Of a stretch of 64,000 nt of DNA, positions 1-7,874 are shown one piece after another. A program made the position numbers and the translations under genes. Source of the DNA: Dietzia sp032248695 (GTDB lineage: Bacteria > Actinomycetota > Actinomycetes > Mycobacteriales > Mycobacteriaceae); the NCBI RefSeq assembly GCF_032248695.1, contig NZ_JAVHXC010000008.1, positions 52,281 to 116,280 of the forward strand. Direction: 5' to 3'. The notes beneath the pieces are model-generated. The model was not told the DNA's origin, did not search any database, and saw only the letters and a list, made by a program, of their open reading frames with translations. How positions within the stretch are numbered: position 1 is the first letter of the stretch; every line of letters begins with the position of its first letter.

Positions 1-249
1 ATCCGAGCCCAACACCGACCGCAGGACGGCCACGCCGCCGCCGTCGGGCATGTGGACGTCGAGCAGGACCACGTCGGGGCGCACGCGCGCGATCCCCGCG
101 ATGGCCTCGGCCACGGACCCGGCCTCGCCGACGACCTCGATCGACGACTGGCCTGCGAGCTCGGCGCGCACGCCGCTGCGGAACACCGCGTGGTCGTCCA
201 CGAGGAAGACCCGGCTCACCCCGGTCGCGGTCCCCGACCCGTCCGTCAT
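1..249 (-). CDS. NarL/LuxR-family response regulator, N-terminal part (cut by window edge)
   Basis: This is the receiver-domain half of a two-component response regulator; 83 codons are visible and the DNA-binding half lies beyond position 1. The acidic pair D18-D19 after a hydrophobic strand (VFLVDDHAV) and D64 in the strand VVLLDVHMPDGGG are the expected phosphorylation-site residues. Its ATG (249-247) overlaps the kinase stop (248-246) as ATGA, so the two are translationally coupled. With the PspC-domain kinase and a divergent PspC membrane protein it resembles the LiaFSR-like EsrISR envelope-stress system described in Corynebacterium glutamicum. The family assignment is firm. The identification as an EsrR-like regulator is inference from context. 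Confidence 0.85.
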   Translation of the reverse strand, partial: MTDGSGTATGVSRVFLVDDHAVFRSGVRAELAGQSSIEVVGEAGSVAEAIAGIARVRPDVVLLDVHMPDGGGVAVLRSVLGSD

Positions 250-1577
250 TCGCCCTCCAGTGGCATCTCGATCCCGATCTCGGTCCCGCGTCCGAGAGTA
301 CTGCGCACCCGCACGGTTCCCCCACGGCTCTCCACGCGGTGGCGGATGGACTGCGCGAGACCGTGGCGGTCGCCGTCGACGGCGTCGGGGTCGAAGCCGT
401 GTCCGCGGTCGCGCACGAACGCGCTGAGGGTGTGCCCGTCGTTCTCCACGAACACGTCGGCGGTGTCGACGCCGGCGTGCTTGGCGACGTTGACCAGTGC
501 TTCGCGGACGGCGCCCAGCACGGCCTCCTCGGCGTCGCCGACGGATCCGTCCCCGCCCACCACGACCTGGTCGACGCGCAGACCGTACACGTCCTCGACG
601 TCGCCGACCATCACCTCGACCGCCCCGGCCACGGTGGCGGCGCCGGAGGACATGCGGGAGCCGGCGCCGAACAGCCACTGCCGCAGTTCGCGTTCCTGCC
701 GGCGGGCGAGGCGGGCGACCTGAGCGGGGTCGTCGGAGCGCTTCTGGATGAGCGCCAGCGTCTGGAGGACAGAGTCGTGCAGGTGGGAGGCGATGTCGCT
801 GCGTTCGGCCTCCCGGATCCGCGCGGCGCGTTCCTCCTCGAGCGACCGCCAGAGCCGCAGTCCGACGGGGACGCTGAGCAGACCGACGCCGACGAGGGTC
901 GCCACGACGGCGAGGAGGGACGACCGCAGGGCGGCGAGCTCGACCTGTCCGAGGACGACGACGGCGAGTCCGACGACGACGAGGGTGGCCCCGGCGGTGA
1001 CCCTGGCCCAGTCGAAGACGGAGCGTGGAGACCCTCTTCCACCACCGTCGTACTGCTGCCAGACCAGCCCGGCACCCAGGGCCACGATGACGACGGGCAC
1101 GATCACGTGCAGTCCCGTCGCGGTGGTCACCATGAACGACAGCACCGACCCCACGACGCCCAGGACGGCCAGCGCCACACCGCGTCGCCGCTCACGCGGG
1201 TCCGGGGTCGACGTCCCCGGGGCCGCGGCGGTCGAGGTGAACGCCCACAGCGCCGCGTACAGGGCCACCCCGGCCCCCGAGAGGGTGGCGAGCAGGACCA
1301 TCACCAGCCGGACGTGCACGACCCGCACGCCCAGGTGTCCGGCCAGGCCCGTGCAGACACCGGACACGACGGACCCGTCCGCGACGCGGGTCAGGCGGGG
1401 GTACCACCGGAAGCCGGCCGGCTGCGCGGCGGGCGGACGCGGCGCCGGGCCGGGGCCCGGCGCGGGGCCCGGGCCGATCGCACGGGCGGATGCCGGGCCG
1501 AGCGCGGGGCCCGCTACGGGACCCGCTGCGGGACCGGACGCGGGACCGGGCGCGTGGCCGGTCGCGTTCTCACTCAT
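246..1577 (-). CDS. PspC-domain sensor histidine kinase (EsrS/LiaS-like)
   Basis: A 443-residue membrane histidine kinase. After a Pro/Gly/Ala-rich N terminus (residues 7-54) comes a PspC domain (about 56-115, with SVVSGVCTGLAGHLGV), then about four further hydrophobic segments (133-240). The HisKA_3-type dimerisation box is DIASHLHDSVLQTL, with H267 the likely phosphoacceptor. A C-terminal HATPase domain follows, containing REALVNVAKHA (N box) and RDRGHGFDP (G1 box). I chose the ATG at 1577; the ATG at 1586 is nearly equivalent. Longer extensions would run into the divergent gene. It is coupled to the response regulator downstream and probably senses envelope stress; the signal is unknown. 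Confidence 0.85.
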   Translation of the reverse strand: MSENATGHAPGPASGPAAGPVAGPALGPASARAIGPGPAPGPGPAPRPPAAQPAGFRWYPRLTRVADGSVVSGVCTGLAGHLGVRVVHVRLVMVLLATLSGAGVALYAALWAFTSTAAAPGTSTPDPRERRRGVALAVLGVVGSVLSFMVTTATGLHVIVPVVIVALGAGLVWQQYDGGGRGSPRSVFDWARVTAGATLVVVGLAVVVLGQVELAALRSSLLAVVATLVGVGLLSVPVGLRLWRSLEEERAARIREAERSDIASHLHDSVLQTLALIQKRSDDPAQVARLARRQERELRQWLFGAGSRMSSGAATVAGAVEVMVGDVEDVYGLRVDQVVVGGDGSVGDAEEAVLGAVREALVNVAKHAGVDTADVFVENDGHTLSAFVRDRGHGFDPDAVDGDRHGLAQSIRHRVESRGGTVRVRSTLGRGTEIGIEMPLEGE

Positions 1578-1621
1578 ATCCGCCATCGTCACAGATCCGA
1601 CCCGGGGTCGCATCGGGGTCT

Positions 1622-1656
1622 GACCCCGAGATCCCGGGGGTCCGGATCTCAGGGTC
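1622..1656. promoter_or_regulatory. Inverted repeat in the divergent kinase/PspC promoter region
   Basis: GACCCCGAGATCC (1622-1634) and GGATCTCAGGGTC (1644-1656) form a 13-bp inverted repeat with one mismatch and a 9-bp spacer. It lies between the divergent sensor kinase and PspC membrane protein genes. It is a natural candidate operator for the encoded response regulator. The function is inferred from position only. Confidence 0.5.
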
Positions 1657-1699
1657 GGTCCCCGATGTGCCGGGCCCGTCGACCGAGCACGATGGGGGC

Positions 1700-3001
1700 A
1701 TGTCCAGCACCAGCACCCACGACGTCCCGTCAGAACTGCGTTCCCTGTGGCGCACACGGCCCGTCCGGACCCCGGACGACTCGCGGATCGCCGGCGTCTG
1801 CGGAGGCTTCGGCCGGCGCTACGGCGTGGACCCCGTCCTGTTCCGCGCCGCCTTCGTCATCGCGGCACTCTGGGGCGGGGCGGGAGTGTTCCTCTACGCC
1901 CTCATGTGGCTCCTGCTGCGGGCCGCCGGCGACGAGGTGTCCAAGGGGGAGGCGCTCCTGGGGAAGGGCCGGGCGTCGGGCTCCAAGGCCACCGCGGTCC
2001 TCCTCGTCGTCGTCGCCCTCATCAGCGCCCCCACCTTCGGCGGTTCCGGCGGCGGCTTCGTCGTGGGGGCCGGGTTCCTCATGGTGGCCGCGATGCTCGC
2101 CGGGTGGTACGGCCTGCACCGCCGCACCCCCACCCCACCCGCGGGGTGGGCCGAGGTCTCCGCCGTGCGACCCGCCGCCCACCACCCCGGCGGCGCGGCG
2201 ACCCGACCCGGCCCGTGGCAGGCACCCGGGGCACCCCGGGGGCCCGCCGCCGGCGCCGGCACGGGCGCCCCGTACGGCCCACCCACCCACGGCCCCGGCC
2301 CCGGCCCCCACGACCAACCCGTCTACGGCCCGCCCGTACCGCCCGCGTGGGACCCCCTCGGCGCCGCCCCCTTCGCCTGGGACCTGCCCGACCCCGCCGA
2401 CGCGCCCCGCCCGGACCCCGAACCGGCGGCGCCGCGCTCCCGCCTGACCAAGGTCACCCTCGGGCTCGCGCTCATCGCCACGGCCGTCGCCGTCGGCCTG
2501 TCCACCCTGGGCGGGATCACCTGGCTCGACTCCACCCGGATCGCCGCGATCGCCCTCGCGGTGGTGGCGGGCGGACTGCTCGTGGGCGCGGTCACCCGCC
2601 GCGGCCACGGACTGCTCGTGGTGGCCGGCCCGCTCGTCGGGTTCGTGCTGCTGGCCTCCCTCGTCCAGCCCGGCCTGCCCGACGGCGCCTGGGAGGGCAC
2701 CGGTGACCTGCGCGTCGACATCACCGAACCCGCGCAGCTCGACGCCCCCGTCGTCCACGACCTGGGCTCCGTGACCGTCGACCTGCGACGACTGGACCTC
2801 GACCGGGACCGCGACTTCAGCGTGCGCAACGACCTCGGTTCAGTGCGTGTCCTGCTGCCGGAGGACCTGGCCGTGGACCTGAGCTGCCACGCCGACCTCG
2901 GCTCCGTCGACTGCCCCGACTCCGCGCCCGCCACGATGCCGGGCCCCGTCCTCACCCTGGACGTGGCCACCGAGGCCGGCTCGATCACGGTGACGCGATG
3001 A
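1700..3001 (+). CDS. PspC-domain membrane protein with LiaF-like C terminus (EsrI-like)
   Basis: A 433-residue membrane protein. A PspC domain spans about 24-76 (DSRIAGVCGGFGRRYGVDP, then a transmembrane stretch). Two further hydrophobic segments follow, then a long Pro/Gly/Ala-rich linker (about 150-260), then four closely spaced membrane segments. The C-terminal region is beta-rich (about 360-433), with repeated LGSVTVDL, LGSVRVLL and LGSVDC units like the toastrack domain of LiaF-type regulators. The start at 1700 has a G-rich stretch before it and a CACGAT hexamer 6 nt upstream. Being divergent from a PspC kinase, it probably sets the kinase's activity. That role is taken from the EsrI/LiaF model and is not shown by the sequence itself. 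Confidence 0.75.
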   Translation: MSSTSTHDVPSELRSLWRTRPVRTPDDSRIAGVCGGFGRRYGVDPVLFRAAFVIAALWGGAGVFLYALMWLLLRAAGDEVSKGEALLGKGRASGSKATAVLLVVVALISAPTFGGSGGGFVVGAGFLMVAAMLAGWYGLHRRTPTPPAGWAEVSAVRPAAHHPGGAATRPGPWQAPGAPRGPAAGAGTGAPYGPPTHGPGPGPHDQPVYGPPVPPAWDPLGAAPFAWDLPDPADAPRPDPEPAAPRSRLTKVTLGLALIATAVAVGLSTLGGITWLDSTRIAAIALAVVAGGLLVGAVTRRGHGLLVVAGPLVGFVLLASLVQPGLPDGAWEGTGDLRVDITEPAQLDAPVVHDLGSVTVDLRRLDLDRDRDFSVRNDLGSVRVLLPEDLAVDLSCHADLGSVDCPDSAPATMPGPVLTLDVATEAGSITVTR

Positions 3002-3063
3002 CCGATCGACCCGGCGCCGACCCAGCGCCGACCCCCCGTCCGCATCCCGACAGGAGAACCGAC

Positions 3064-3381
3064 ATGACGACCCCAGGGCCCGACACCGGCTTCCGCACCG
3101 ACCAGCCCCTGCACGACCCCCTCCCCTACGGCACGGGGTTCACCACGCCCGAGCCCCTCGGCTTCGGAGTCGCGCCCGAACCGGCCCCGGCCCCGGTCGA
3201 TCCGGAGACCGCGGAGCGGCGGAGGGGCGGCTCGCCGGTCCTCGCGGTCGCCGGGCTGGCCTCACTGGGGGTCGCGGGGTGGGCGATCCTCGGGGCGCCG
3301 GTCATCACGCCGACCGTGCTGTTGGCCGCCGGGCTCGTCCTGGCCGTTCTCGTGGGACTGATGATGGTCCTGCGCCGCTGA
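3064..3381 (+). CDS. Small two-helix membrane protein
   Basis: A 105-residue protein with a polar, proline-rich N-terminal half (about 1-55) and two C-terminal hydrophobic helices, VLAVAGLASLGVAGWAIL and PTVLLAAGLVLAVLVGLMMV, ending in a short basic tail. I chose the ATG at 3064 because AGGAGA (3052-3057) precedes it by 6 nt. An in-frame ATG at 2998 overlapping the upstream stop as ATGA has no such site. It is co-transcribed with the PspC membrane protein and probably belongs to the same envelope-stress unit. No domain beyond the membrane helices is recognisable, so its function is unknown. Confidence 0.7.
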   Translation: MTTPGPDTGFRTDQPLHDPLPYGTGFTTPEPLGFGVAPEPAPAPVDPETAERRRGGSPVLAVAGLASLGVAGWAILGAPVITPTVLLAAGLVLAVLVGLMMVLRR

Positions 3382-3485
3382 CCTCGACGCCCGCGGCGCC
3401 CGCGCCCGCCGCCCGGCCGCCCTCCAGCGCCCGCCGCCCGGCCGCTCTCGTTCTCCGGGGGCGGCCGGGCGTCGTAGTCGGTTGT

Positions 3486-3491
3486 TACGGT
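3486..3491 (+). promoter_or_regulatory. Putative -10 hexamer, leaderless start
   Basis: TACGGT lies exactly 6 nt before the ATG at 3498 and fits the TANNNT-N6-8-start pattern of leaderless actinobacterial transcripts. No Shine-Dalgarno sequence is properly spaced. Confidence 0.5.
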
Positions 3492-3497
3492 CGGGGC

Positions 3498-4247
3498 ATG
3501 TCAGCCACCTCCGCCGGCTCCGCGACCGTCGACCGGGTCTGGGAGCGGCGCCGTCGAGCCGAGACACGGTCTCGGTGGTCTCGGCCCGCGTTGGGGGCGT
3601 TCGTCACGCTGGCCTTCGTGGTGATCGCCCGCCCCGACCTGCTCCCGGGCGGAATCCCGACCGCTCTCGCGGCAGTCGGCATCATCGCCGCGGTCGCGGT
3701 GACGGGGAGCGTCCTCTGGGCCCGGAGATCGAGCATCCGCGGACACAGCGGCAGCATCGAGGCCCCGCCGTCCCCCGGGCACCGCTGGTGGCGCAGCCCC
3801 GCCCTCGCAGGCCCGGCCCTGTACGCCCTCGCGTTCCTCGGCACCCTCACCGGGCTCTTCGACCACTGGCCGGTCGTCCTCGGGTGCGCGGTCGCAGTCG
3901 GCGTGGCGACCGCCACTGGCCTGGTGCCCCGCTACGAGTCCTCTGACCACGTCCACGGCGCCCGCCTCGAGTACCCGCCAGTGCTGACGGCCGGTGCGGA
4001 CGCCGCTCTGGCGGACGGGGAGCTGACGCCGGACGTGCTGGAATTACTGGTTCTGCAGCATCACACCGGCGAGCGGCGCATCTCGTGGTGCGCGGACGTG
4101 CTCGGCACTGACGTGGACGACATCCGCGCCCGCATCCGCCGCGGCCGGCGCTGGCTCGAACTGCCCGCCACCGAGGTCCACGATCCCCCCACCGCGAACT
4201 GGGTCCGGCTCAGCTCCGACGGCCGCACGGCGCTCGGCTACCTCTGA
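3498..4247 (+). CDS. Membrane protein of unknown function with polar C-terminal domain
   Basis: A 249-residue protein with four predicted membrane segments: about 32-47 (ALGAFVTLAFVVIARP), 56-76, 99-117 and 122-140. A soluble C-terminal domain of about 100 residues follows. That domain contains a helix-turn-helix-looking stretch (ELLVLQHHTGERRISWCADV, then DVDDIRARIRRGRRWLEL). I do not recognise a named family. The start ATG at 3498 follows a TACGGT hexamer by 6 nt, which suggests a leaderless mRNA. It is convergent with guaA, with a repeat-filled gap between them. Genes of this kind sit near guaA in related actinobacteria, but that is recollection and not visible here. Confidence 0.65.
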   Translation: MSATSAGSATVDRVWERRRRAETRSRWSRPALGAFVTLAFVVIARPDLLPGGIPTALAAVGIIAAVAVTGSVLWARRSSIRGHSGSIEAPPSPGHRWWRSPALAGPALYALAFLGTLTGLFDHWPVVLGCAVAVGVATATGLVPRYESSDHVHGARLEYPPVLTAGADAALADGELTPDVLELLVLQHHTGERRISWCADVLGTDVDDIRARIRRGRRWLELPATEVHDPPTANWVRLSSDGRTALGYL

Positions 4248-4346
4248 CCGACCGCCCACCGCCTCGGTGGCCATCGCGTCCCACCAGCGGTCTTGCCTCC
4301 TGCGGGGCTCGCGGCCGCTCCTGCCCCTGTCGTCTCGCTCCTGCGG

Positions 4347-4507
4347 ATGGCGTCCCGCGCGCGAACCTGCCCGCCCAGAAGACAGCCGCGCGCGAACATG
4401 GCGTCTCGCGCGCACTTCGGGGAGGGCGAGACGCCATCGCGGGGAGCGGCTGCGTTGTGTGCGCGCATCAGCGGGAGCGAGACGCCATCGCGAGGAGCGG
4501 CTGCGTT
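4347..4507. repeat. 51-bp-period inverted repeat element (copy A)
   Basis: Two ATGGCGTCYCGC cores at 4347-4358 and 4398-4409 are 51 bp apart. Two inverted cores GCGAGACGCCAT at 4426-4437 and 4477-4488 are also 51 bp apart. The 31-nt stretches 4426-4456 and 4477-4507 differ at one base. The inner pair (4398-4409 with 4426-4437) forms a perfect 12-bp stem around a 16-nt loop. The element fills the gap between the convergent membrane-protein gene and guaA. The same architecture recurs at 40262-40403. Confidence 0.85.
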
Positions 4508-4510
4508 CGA

Positions 4511-4600
4511 CGCGGGCGGGCGCGGGCGGGCACCGGCGGGCGCGGGCGGGCTCGGGCGGGCACCGGCGGGCGCGGGCGGGCGCGGGCGGGCACCGGCAGG
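4511..4600. repeat. 10-bp minisatellite, nine units
   Basis: Nine consecutive 10-bp units of the types CGCGGGCGGG, CACCGGCGGG and CTCGGGCGGG occur without a gap, ending in a CACCGGCAGG variant. It is non-coding, GC-rich, and a likely length-variable locus. Confidence 0.85.
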
Positions 4601-4623
4601 CGCACGAGCGGACTCCCGCGGCG

Positions 4624-4655
4624 GAGCCGGATCAGGCCGGAGCCGGATCAGGCCG
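4624..4655. repeat. 16-bp tandem duplication next to the guaA stop
   Basis: GAGCCGGATCAGGCCG occurs twice head to tail (4624-4639, 4640-4655), followed by a partial third copy. It completes the 414-nt gap 4248-4661, in which I see no gene. Confidence 0.85.
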
Positions 4656-4661
4656 GAGCCG

Positions 4662-6272
4662 TCACTCCCACTCGATGGTCCCCGGCGGCTTGCTCGTCAC
4701 GTCCAGCACCACGCGGTTGACGTCCGGGACCTCGTTGGTGATGCGGTTGGAGATCAGCGCCAGCGTCTCGTACGGCATGCGCGTCCAGTCCGCGGTCATG
4801 GCGTCCTCGGAGCTGACGGGCCGCAGCACGATCGGGTGGCCGTAGGTGCGGCCGTCGCCCTGCACACCGACCGAGCGGACGTCGGCCAGCAGCACCACCG
4901 GGCACTGCCAGACGGTCGCGTCCAGCCCGGCGGCCGTCATCTCCTCGCGGACGATCGCGTCGGCGGCCCGCAGGGTGTCCAGCCGCTCACGGTCCACGGC
5001 GCCGACGATCCGGATACCCAGCCCGGGGCCGGGGAACGGGTGGCGGCCGACGATCGCCTCGGGCAGGCCGAGCTCGCGGCCCACCGCCCGGACCTCGTCC
5101 TTGAACAGCAGCCGCAGCGGCTCGACGAGGGTGAACTCGACGTCGTCCGGCAGACCGCCCACGTTGTGGTGGCTCTTGATGTTGGCCGTACCCGAGCCGC
5201 CGCCCGACTCCACGACGTCCGGGTAGAGGGTGCCCTGGACGAGGAAGTCGACCGAGGCCGCCTCGTCGCCGGAGCCCTGGAGCTCGAGCGCCTGGCTGAC
5301 GGCACGCTCGAAGGAGCGGATGAACTCGCGGCCGATGATCTTGCGCTTGGTCTCGGGATCGGTGACGCCGGCGAGGTGACCGAGGAACACCTCCGAGTCG
5401 TCGAGGGTGATGAGCCGGGCGCCGGTGGCGGCGACGAAGTCGTTCTCCACCTGCTCACGCTCGCCCGCCCGCAGCAGCCCGTGGTCGACGAACACACACG
5501 TGAGCCGATCACCGATCGCGCGCTGGACCAGCGCGGCGGCCACGGCCGAGTCCACGCCTCCGGACAGGCCGCAGATCGCGTAGCCGTCACCGATCTGCTC
5601 GCGAACCGACTCCACCAGCTGCTCGGCGATGTTCGACGCGGTCCACGTGGGCTCGAGCCCGGCGACCTCCGTGAGGAAGCGGCTCAGCACCTGCTGCCCG
5701 TGCGGCGAGTGCAGCACCTCCGGGTGGTACTGCACGCCGGCCATCCGGCGCTCCGGGCACTCGAAGGCGGCGACCGGGGCACCGGCCGAGCTGGCGGTCA
5801 CGGTGAAGCCCTCCGGGGCGGCGGTCACGGCGTCGCCGTGGCTCATCCACACCGGGTGGTGCTCCGGCAGACCGGCGTGGAGCACCCCGCCGGACACCGT
5901 CACGTCGGTGCGCCCGTATTCGCGGCTGCCCGTGTGGGCGACCTCGCCGCCCAGCGCGCCCGCCATCGCCTGGAAGCCGTAGCAGATGCCGAACACCGGC
6001 AGGCCCAACTCGAACACGGCCGGGTCGAGCCTGGGCGCGTCCTCGGCGTACACACTCGACGGGCCACCGGAGAGCACCAACGCCACCGGGTCCTTCGCCC
6101 GGATCTCCTCGACGGTCGCGGTGTGCGGGATCACCTCGGAGTAGATCCGCGCCTCACGCACCCGGCGGGCGATGAGCTGCGCGTACTGGGCGCCGAAGTC
6201 GACGACGAGCACGGGTCGCGGTGCCGCTGCCTCTGCGGTGAGCTGGGAGCTGGTCTGTACGTTCTCGGCCAC
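4662..6272 (-). CDS. guaA: GMP synthase (glutamine-hydrolysing)
   Basis: This 536-residue enzyme converts XMP to GMP using ATP and glutamine, the last step of guanine nucleotide synthesis. It has an N-terminal class I glutamine amidotransferase domain with nucleophile C97 (FGICYG) and catalytic H183/E185 (VQYHPEV). The ATP pyrophosphatase P-loop SGGVDS is at 237-242, followed by the GMP synthase dimerisation domain, ending in PPGTIEWE. The start is the GTG at 6272, because TAGACT (6285-6280) lies exactly 7 nt before it and the reading frame upstream shows no homology. The length matches the family. It is convergent with a membrane-protein gene across a repeat-rich gap and divergent from the acyltransferase gene. 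Confidence 0.97.
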   Translation of the reverse strand: MAENVQTSSQLTAEAAAPRPVLVVDFGAQYAQLIARRVREARIYSEVIPHTATVEEIRAKDPVALVLSGGPSSVYAEDAPRLDPAVFELGLPVFGICYGFQAMAGALGGEVAHTGSREYGRTDVTVSGGVLHAGLPEHHPVWMSHGDAVTAAPEGFTVTASSAGAPVAAFECPERRMAGVQYHPEVLHSPHGQQVLSRFLTEVAGLEPTWTASNIAEQLVESVREQIGDGYAICGLSGGVDSAVAAALVQRAIGDRLTCVFVDHGLLRAGEREQVENDFVAATGARLITLDDSEVFLGHLAGVTDPETKRKIIGREFIRSFERAVSQALELQGSGDEAASVDFLVQGTLYPDVVESGGGSGTANIKSHHNVGGLPDDVEFTLVEPLRLLFKDEVRAVGRELGLPEAIVGRHPFPGPGLGIRIVGAVDRERLDTLRAADAIVREEMTAAGLDATVWQCPVVLLADVRSVGVQGDGRTYGHPIVLRPVSSEDAMTADWTRMPYETLALISNRITNEVPDVNRVVLDVTSKPPGTIEWE

Positions 6273-6279
6273 GCGCCCG

Positions 6280-6285
6280 AGTCTA
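6280..6285 (-). promoter_or_regulatory. Putative -10 hexamer of guaA, leaderless start
   Basis: On the minus strand TAGACT is followed by 7 nt and then the GTG at 6272. No Shine-Dalgarno sequence is present, so guaA is probably translated from a leaderless mRNA. Confidence 0.55.
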
Positions 6286-6398
6286 TGCCCCGGACCCCGT
6301 CGACCGAACACCACCACTTCCCCCGCACAGGGGTCCACAATGAACTCCCACCACGTCGCCGGCCCGACACCGGGCTCAACGAGAGCGGGAGGGCCCCG

Positions 6399-7874
6399 AT
6401 GGAACGCATGACCGGATTCGACGCGAGCCTGCTGTACCTCGAGACCGCCCCGCAGACCCTCGTCGTGGGTGCGGTCCTGTTCATCGACGTCTCCGGGCTG
6501 GAGGTCGAGTACTCCTTCGGCCGCCTCCGGACCGAACTCGGCCGCCGCATCAAGGAACTCCCCGAACTGCGCCGCAAGATCTACGACTCCCCGCTCAACC
6601 TCGGCCACCCCGCGTGGGTCGAGGAGTACGACCTCGACATCTCCGCCCACGTCCGCCGCGTCCAGGTGGACCCGCCGGGCGACGAACGCGCGGTGTTCGA
6701 GATGTGCGGCACCCTCGGCAGCCGCCCCCTCGACCGCACCCGACCCCTGTGGGAGATGTGGATCCTCGAGGGGCTCGACGCCCCCGACACCGTCGCCGTG
6801 TACTTCCGCGCCCACCACGCCGTCCTCGACGGGGCCAACGGCGCCGACGTCCTCCGCAAGCTCAGCACCGCCGGACGACCCGACTCCCCCCGCGACCTCG
6901 AACTGGTGCGCGTCCAGGCCGGCAGCGCCAACCCCGTCCGGCTCCTCGCCGGCGGCCTGTGGGACTTCACGGTGCGCCGCCCGCTGACCCTGGCGCGGCT
7001 CGTCCCCGAGGTCCTCACGCTGCCCCTGGCCCTGCACAAGGCCTCCGCAGCCACAGCCCCCGACGGTTCCGCCCCCGACGAAGACAGCCCGGGCGGCGAG
7101 AACGACGACCTCGTCGTCGTCCCCAGAGCCGCGCCGTTCACCGCACCGCGGACCCGCTTCAACGCCACGATCACCCCCCACCGCGCCGTCTGGGGCACCT
7201 CGCTCGACCTCGACGAGATCACCGAGATCAAGGAGGCCTTCGGCGTCACCGTCAACGACGTCTACCTCGCCGCGGTGGGCGGCGGACTACGCCGCTACCT
7301 CCGCGCCCACGACGACCTGCCCGACCCACCGCTCGTCGCGGTGGTGCCCGTCTCCACCCGCGACGCCGACGGCACCCACGGCAACAACCGCGTCACCGTC
7401 CTGTTCGCGTCCCTCGGCACCGACATCGCCGACCCCCTGGAACGCCTCCGCGCCATCTCCGCACGCACCCGCCGCGGCAAGAAGCAGACCAGGAGCGCCA
7501 TGCGACCGGACCTCATCCAGGACGTCGCCGAGCTCGCCCCGGCGACCGCCCTGCAGTGGTTGATGCGGATCTACGGCGACTTCCACCTCGCCGACCTGCA
7601 CCCCGTCGTCCACAACCTCGTCGTGTCCAACATCCCGGGCCCCGCCGATGAGCTCGACTTCCTCGGCGGACGGGTCACCCGCATGTACCCCTTCGGGCCG
7701 CTCATGCACGGCTCGGGCCTGTCCGTCACCGCCATGTCCGTCGACGGTCAACTCGACGTGGGCATCAACGCCTGCGAGCACCTCGTCCCCGACCCCGACC
7801 TCGTCGCCACCGGGATCCGCGAGGCCCTGGACCGCCTGCTCGAACTCACCCGCGAGCGGGCGCCCCGCCGCTAG
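6399..7874 (+). CDS. Wax ester synthase/diacylglycerol acyltransferase (WS/DGAT) family protein
   Basis: A 491-residue O-acyltransferase of the WS/DGAT family, which esterifies acyl-CoA to diacylglycerol or fatty alcohols to make storage lipid. The catalytic HHxxxDG motif is HHAVLDG (H139, H140). The family signatures PLWEMWI, NDVYLAAVGGGLRRYL, NNRVTVLFASLG and VVSNIPGP are all present in order. The length is slightly above the usual 440-480 because of an acidic linker near residues 222-240. GGGAGGG at 6387-6393 supports the ATG at 6399. Its 3' end overlaps the convergent GMC oxidoreductase gene by 29 bp. Triacylglycerol storage is typical of this order. The exact acyl acceptor cannot be read from sequence. 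Confidence 0.9.
   Translation: MERMTGFDASLLYLETAPQTLVVGAVLFIDVSGLEVEYSFGRLRTELGRRIKELPELRRKIYDSPLNLGHPAWVEEYDLDISAHVRRVQVDPPGDERAVFEMCGTLGSRPLDRTRPLWEMWILEGLDAPDTVAVYFRAHHAVLDGANGADVLRKLSTAGRPDSPRDLELVRVQAGSANPVRLLAGGLWDFTVRRPLTLARLVPEVLTLPLALHKASAATAPDGSAPDEDSPGGENDDLVVVPRAAPFTAPRTRFNATITPHRAVWGTSLDLDEITEIKEAFGVTVNDVYLAAVGGGLRRYLRAHDDLPDPPLVAVVPVSTRDADGTHGNNRVTVLFASLGTDIADPLERLRAISARTRRGKKQTRSAMRPDLIQDVAELAPATALQWLMRIYGDFHLADLHPVVHNLVVSNIPGPADELDFLGGRVTRMYPFGPLMHGSGLSVTAMSVDGQLDVGINACEHLVPDPDLVATGIREALDRLLELTRERAPRR

Noticed and set aside
4511..4600. CRISPR array
   Set aside because: The 10-bp units are contiguous with no unique spacers, and no cas genes are present anywhere in the window.
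6399..7874. Very long open frames antisense to, or reading through, real genes (for example plus-strand frames across guaA and guaB, and minus-strand frames across the WS/DGAT and helicase-companion genes)
   Set aside because: High GC leaves stops rare in alternative frames. These translations are Arg/Ala/Pro/Gly-rich without domains, and the opposite frame encodes a recognisable enzyme in each case.
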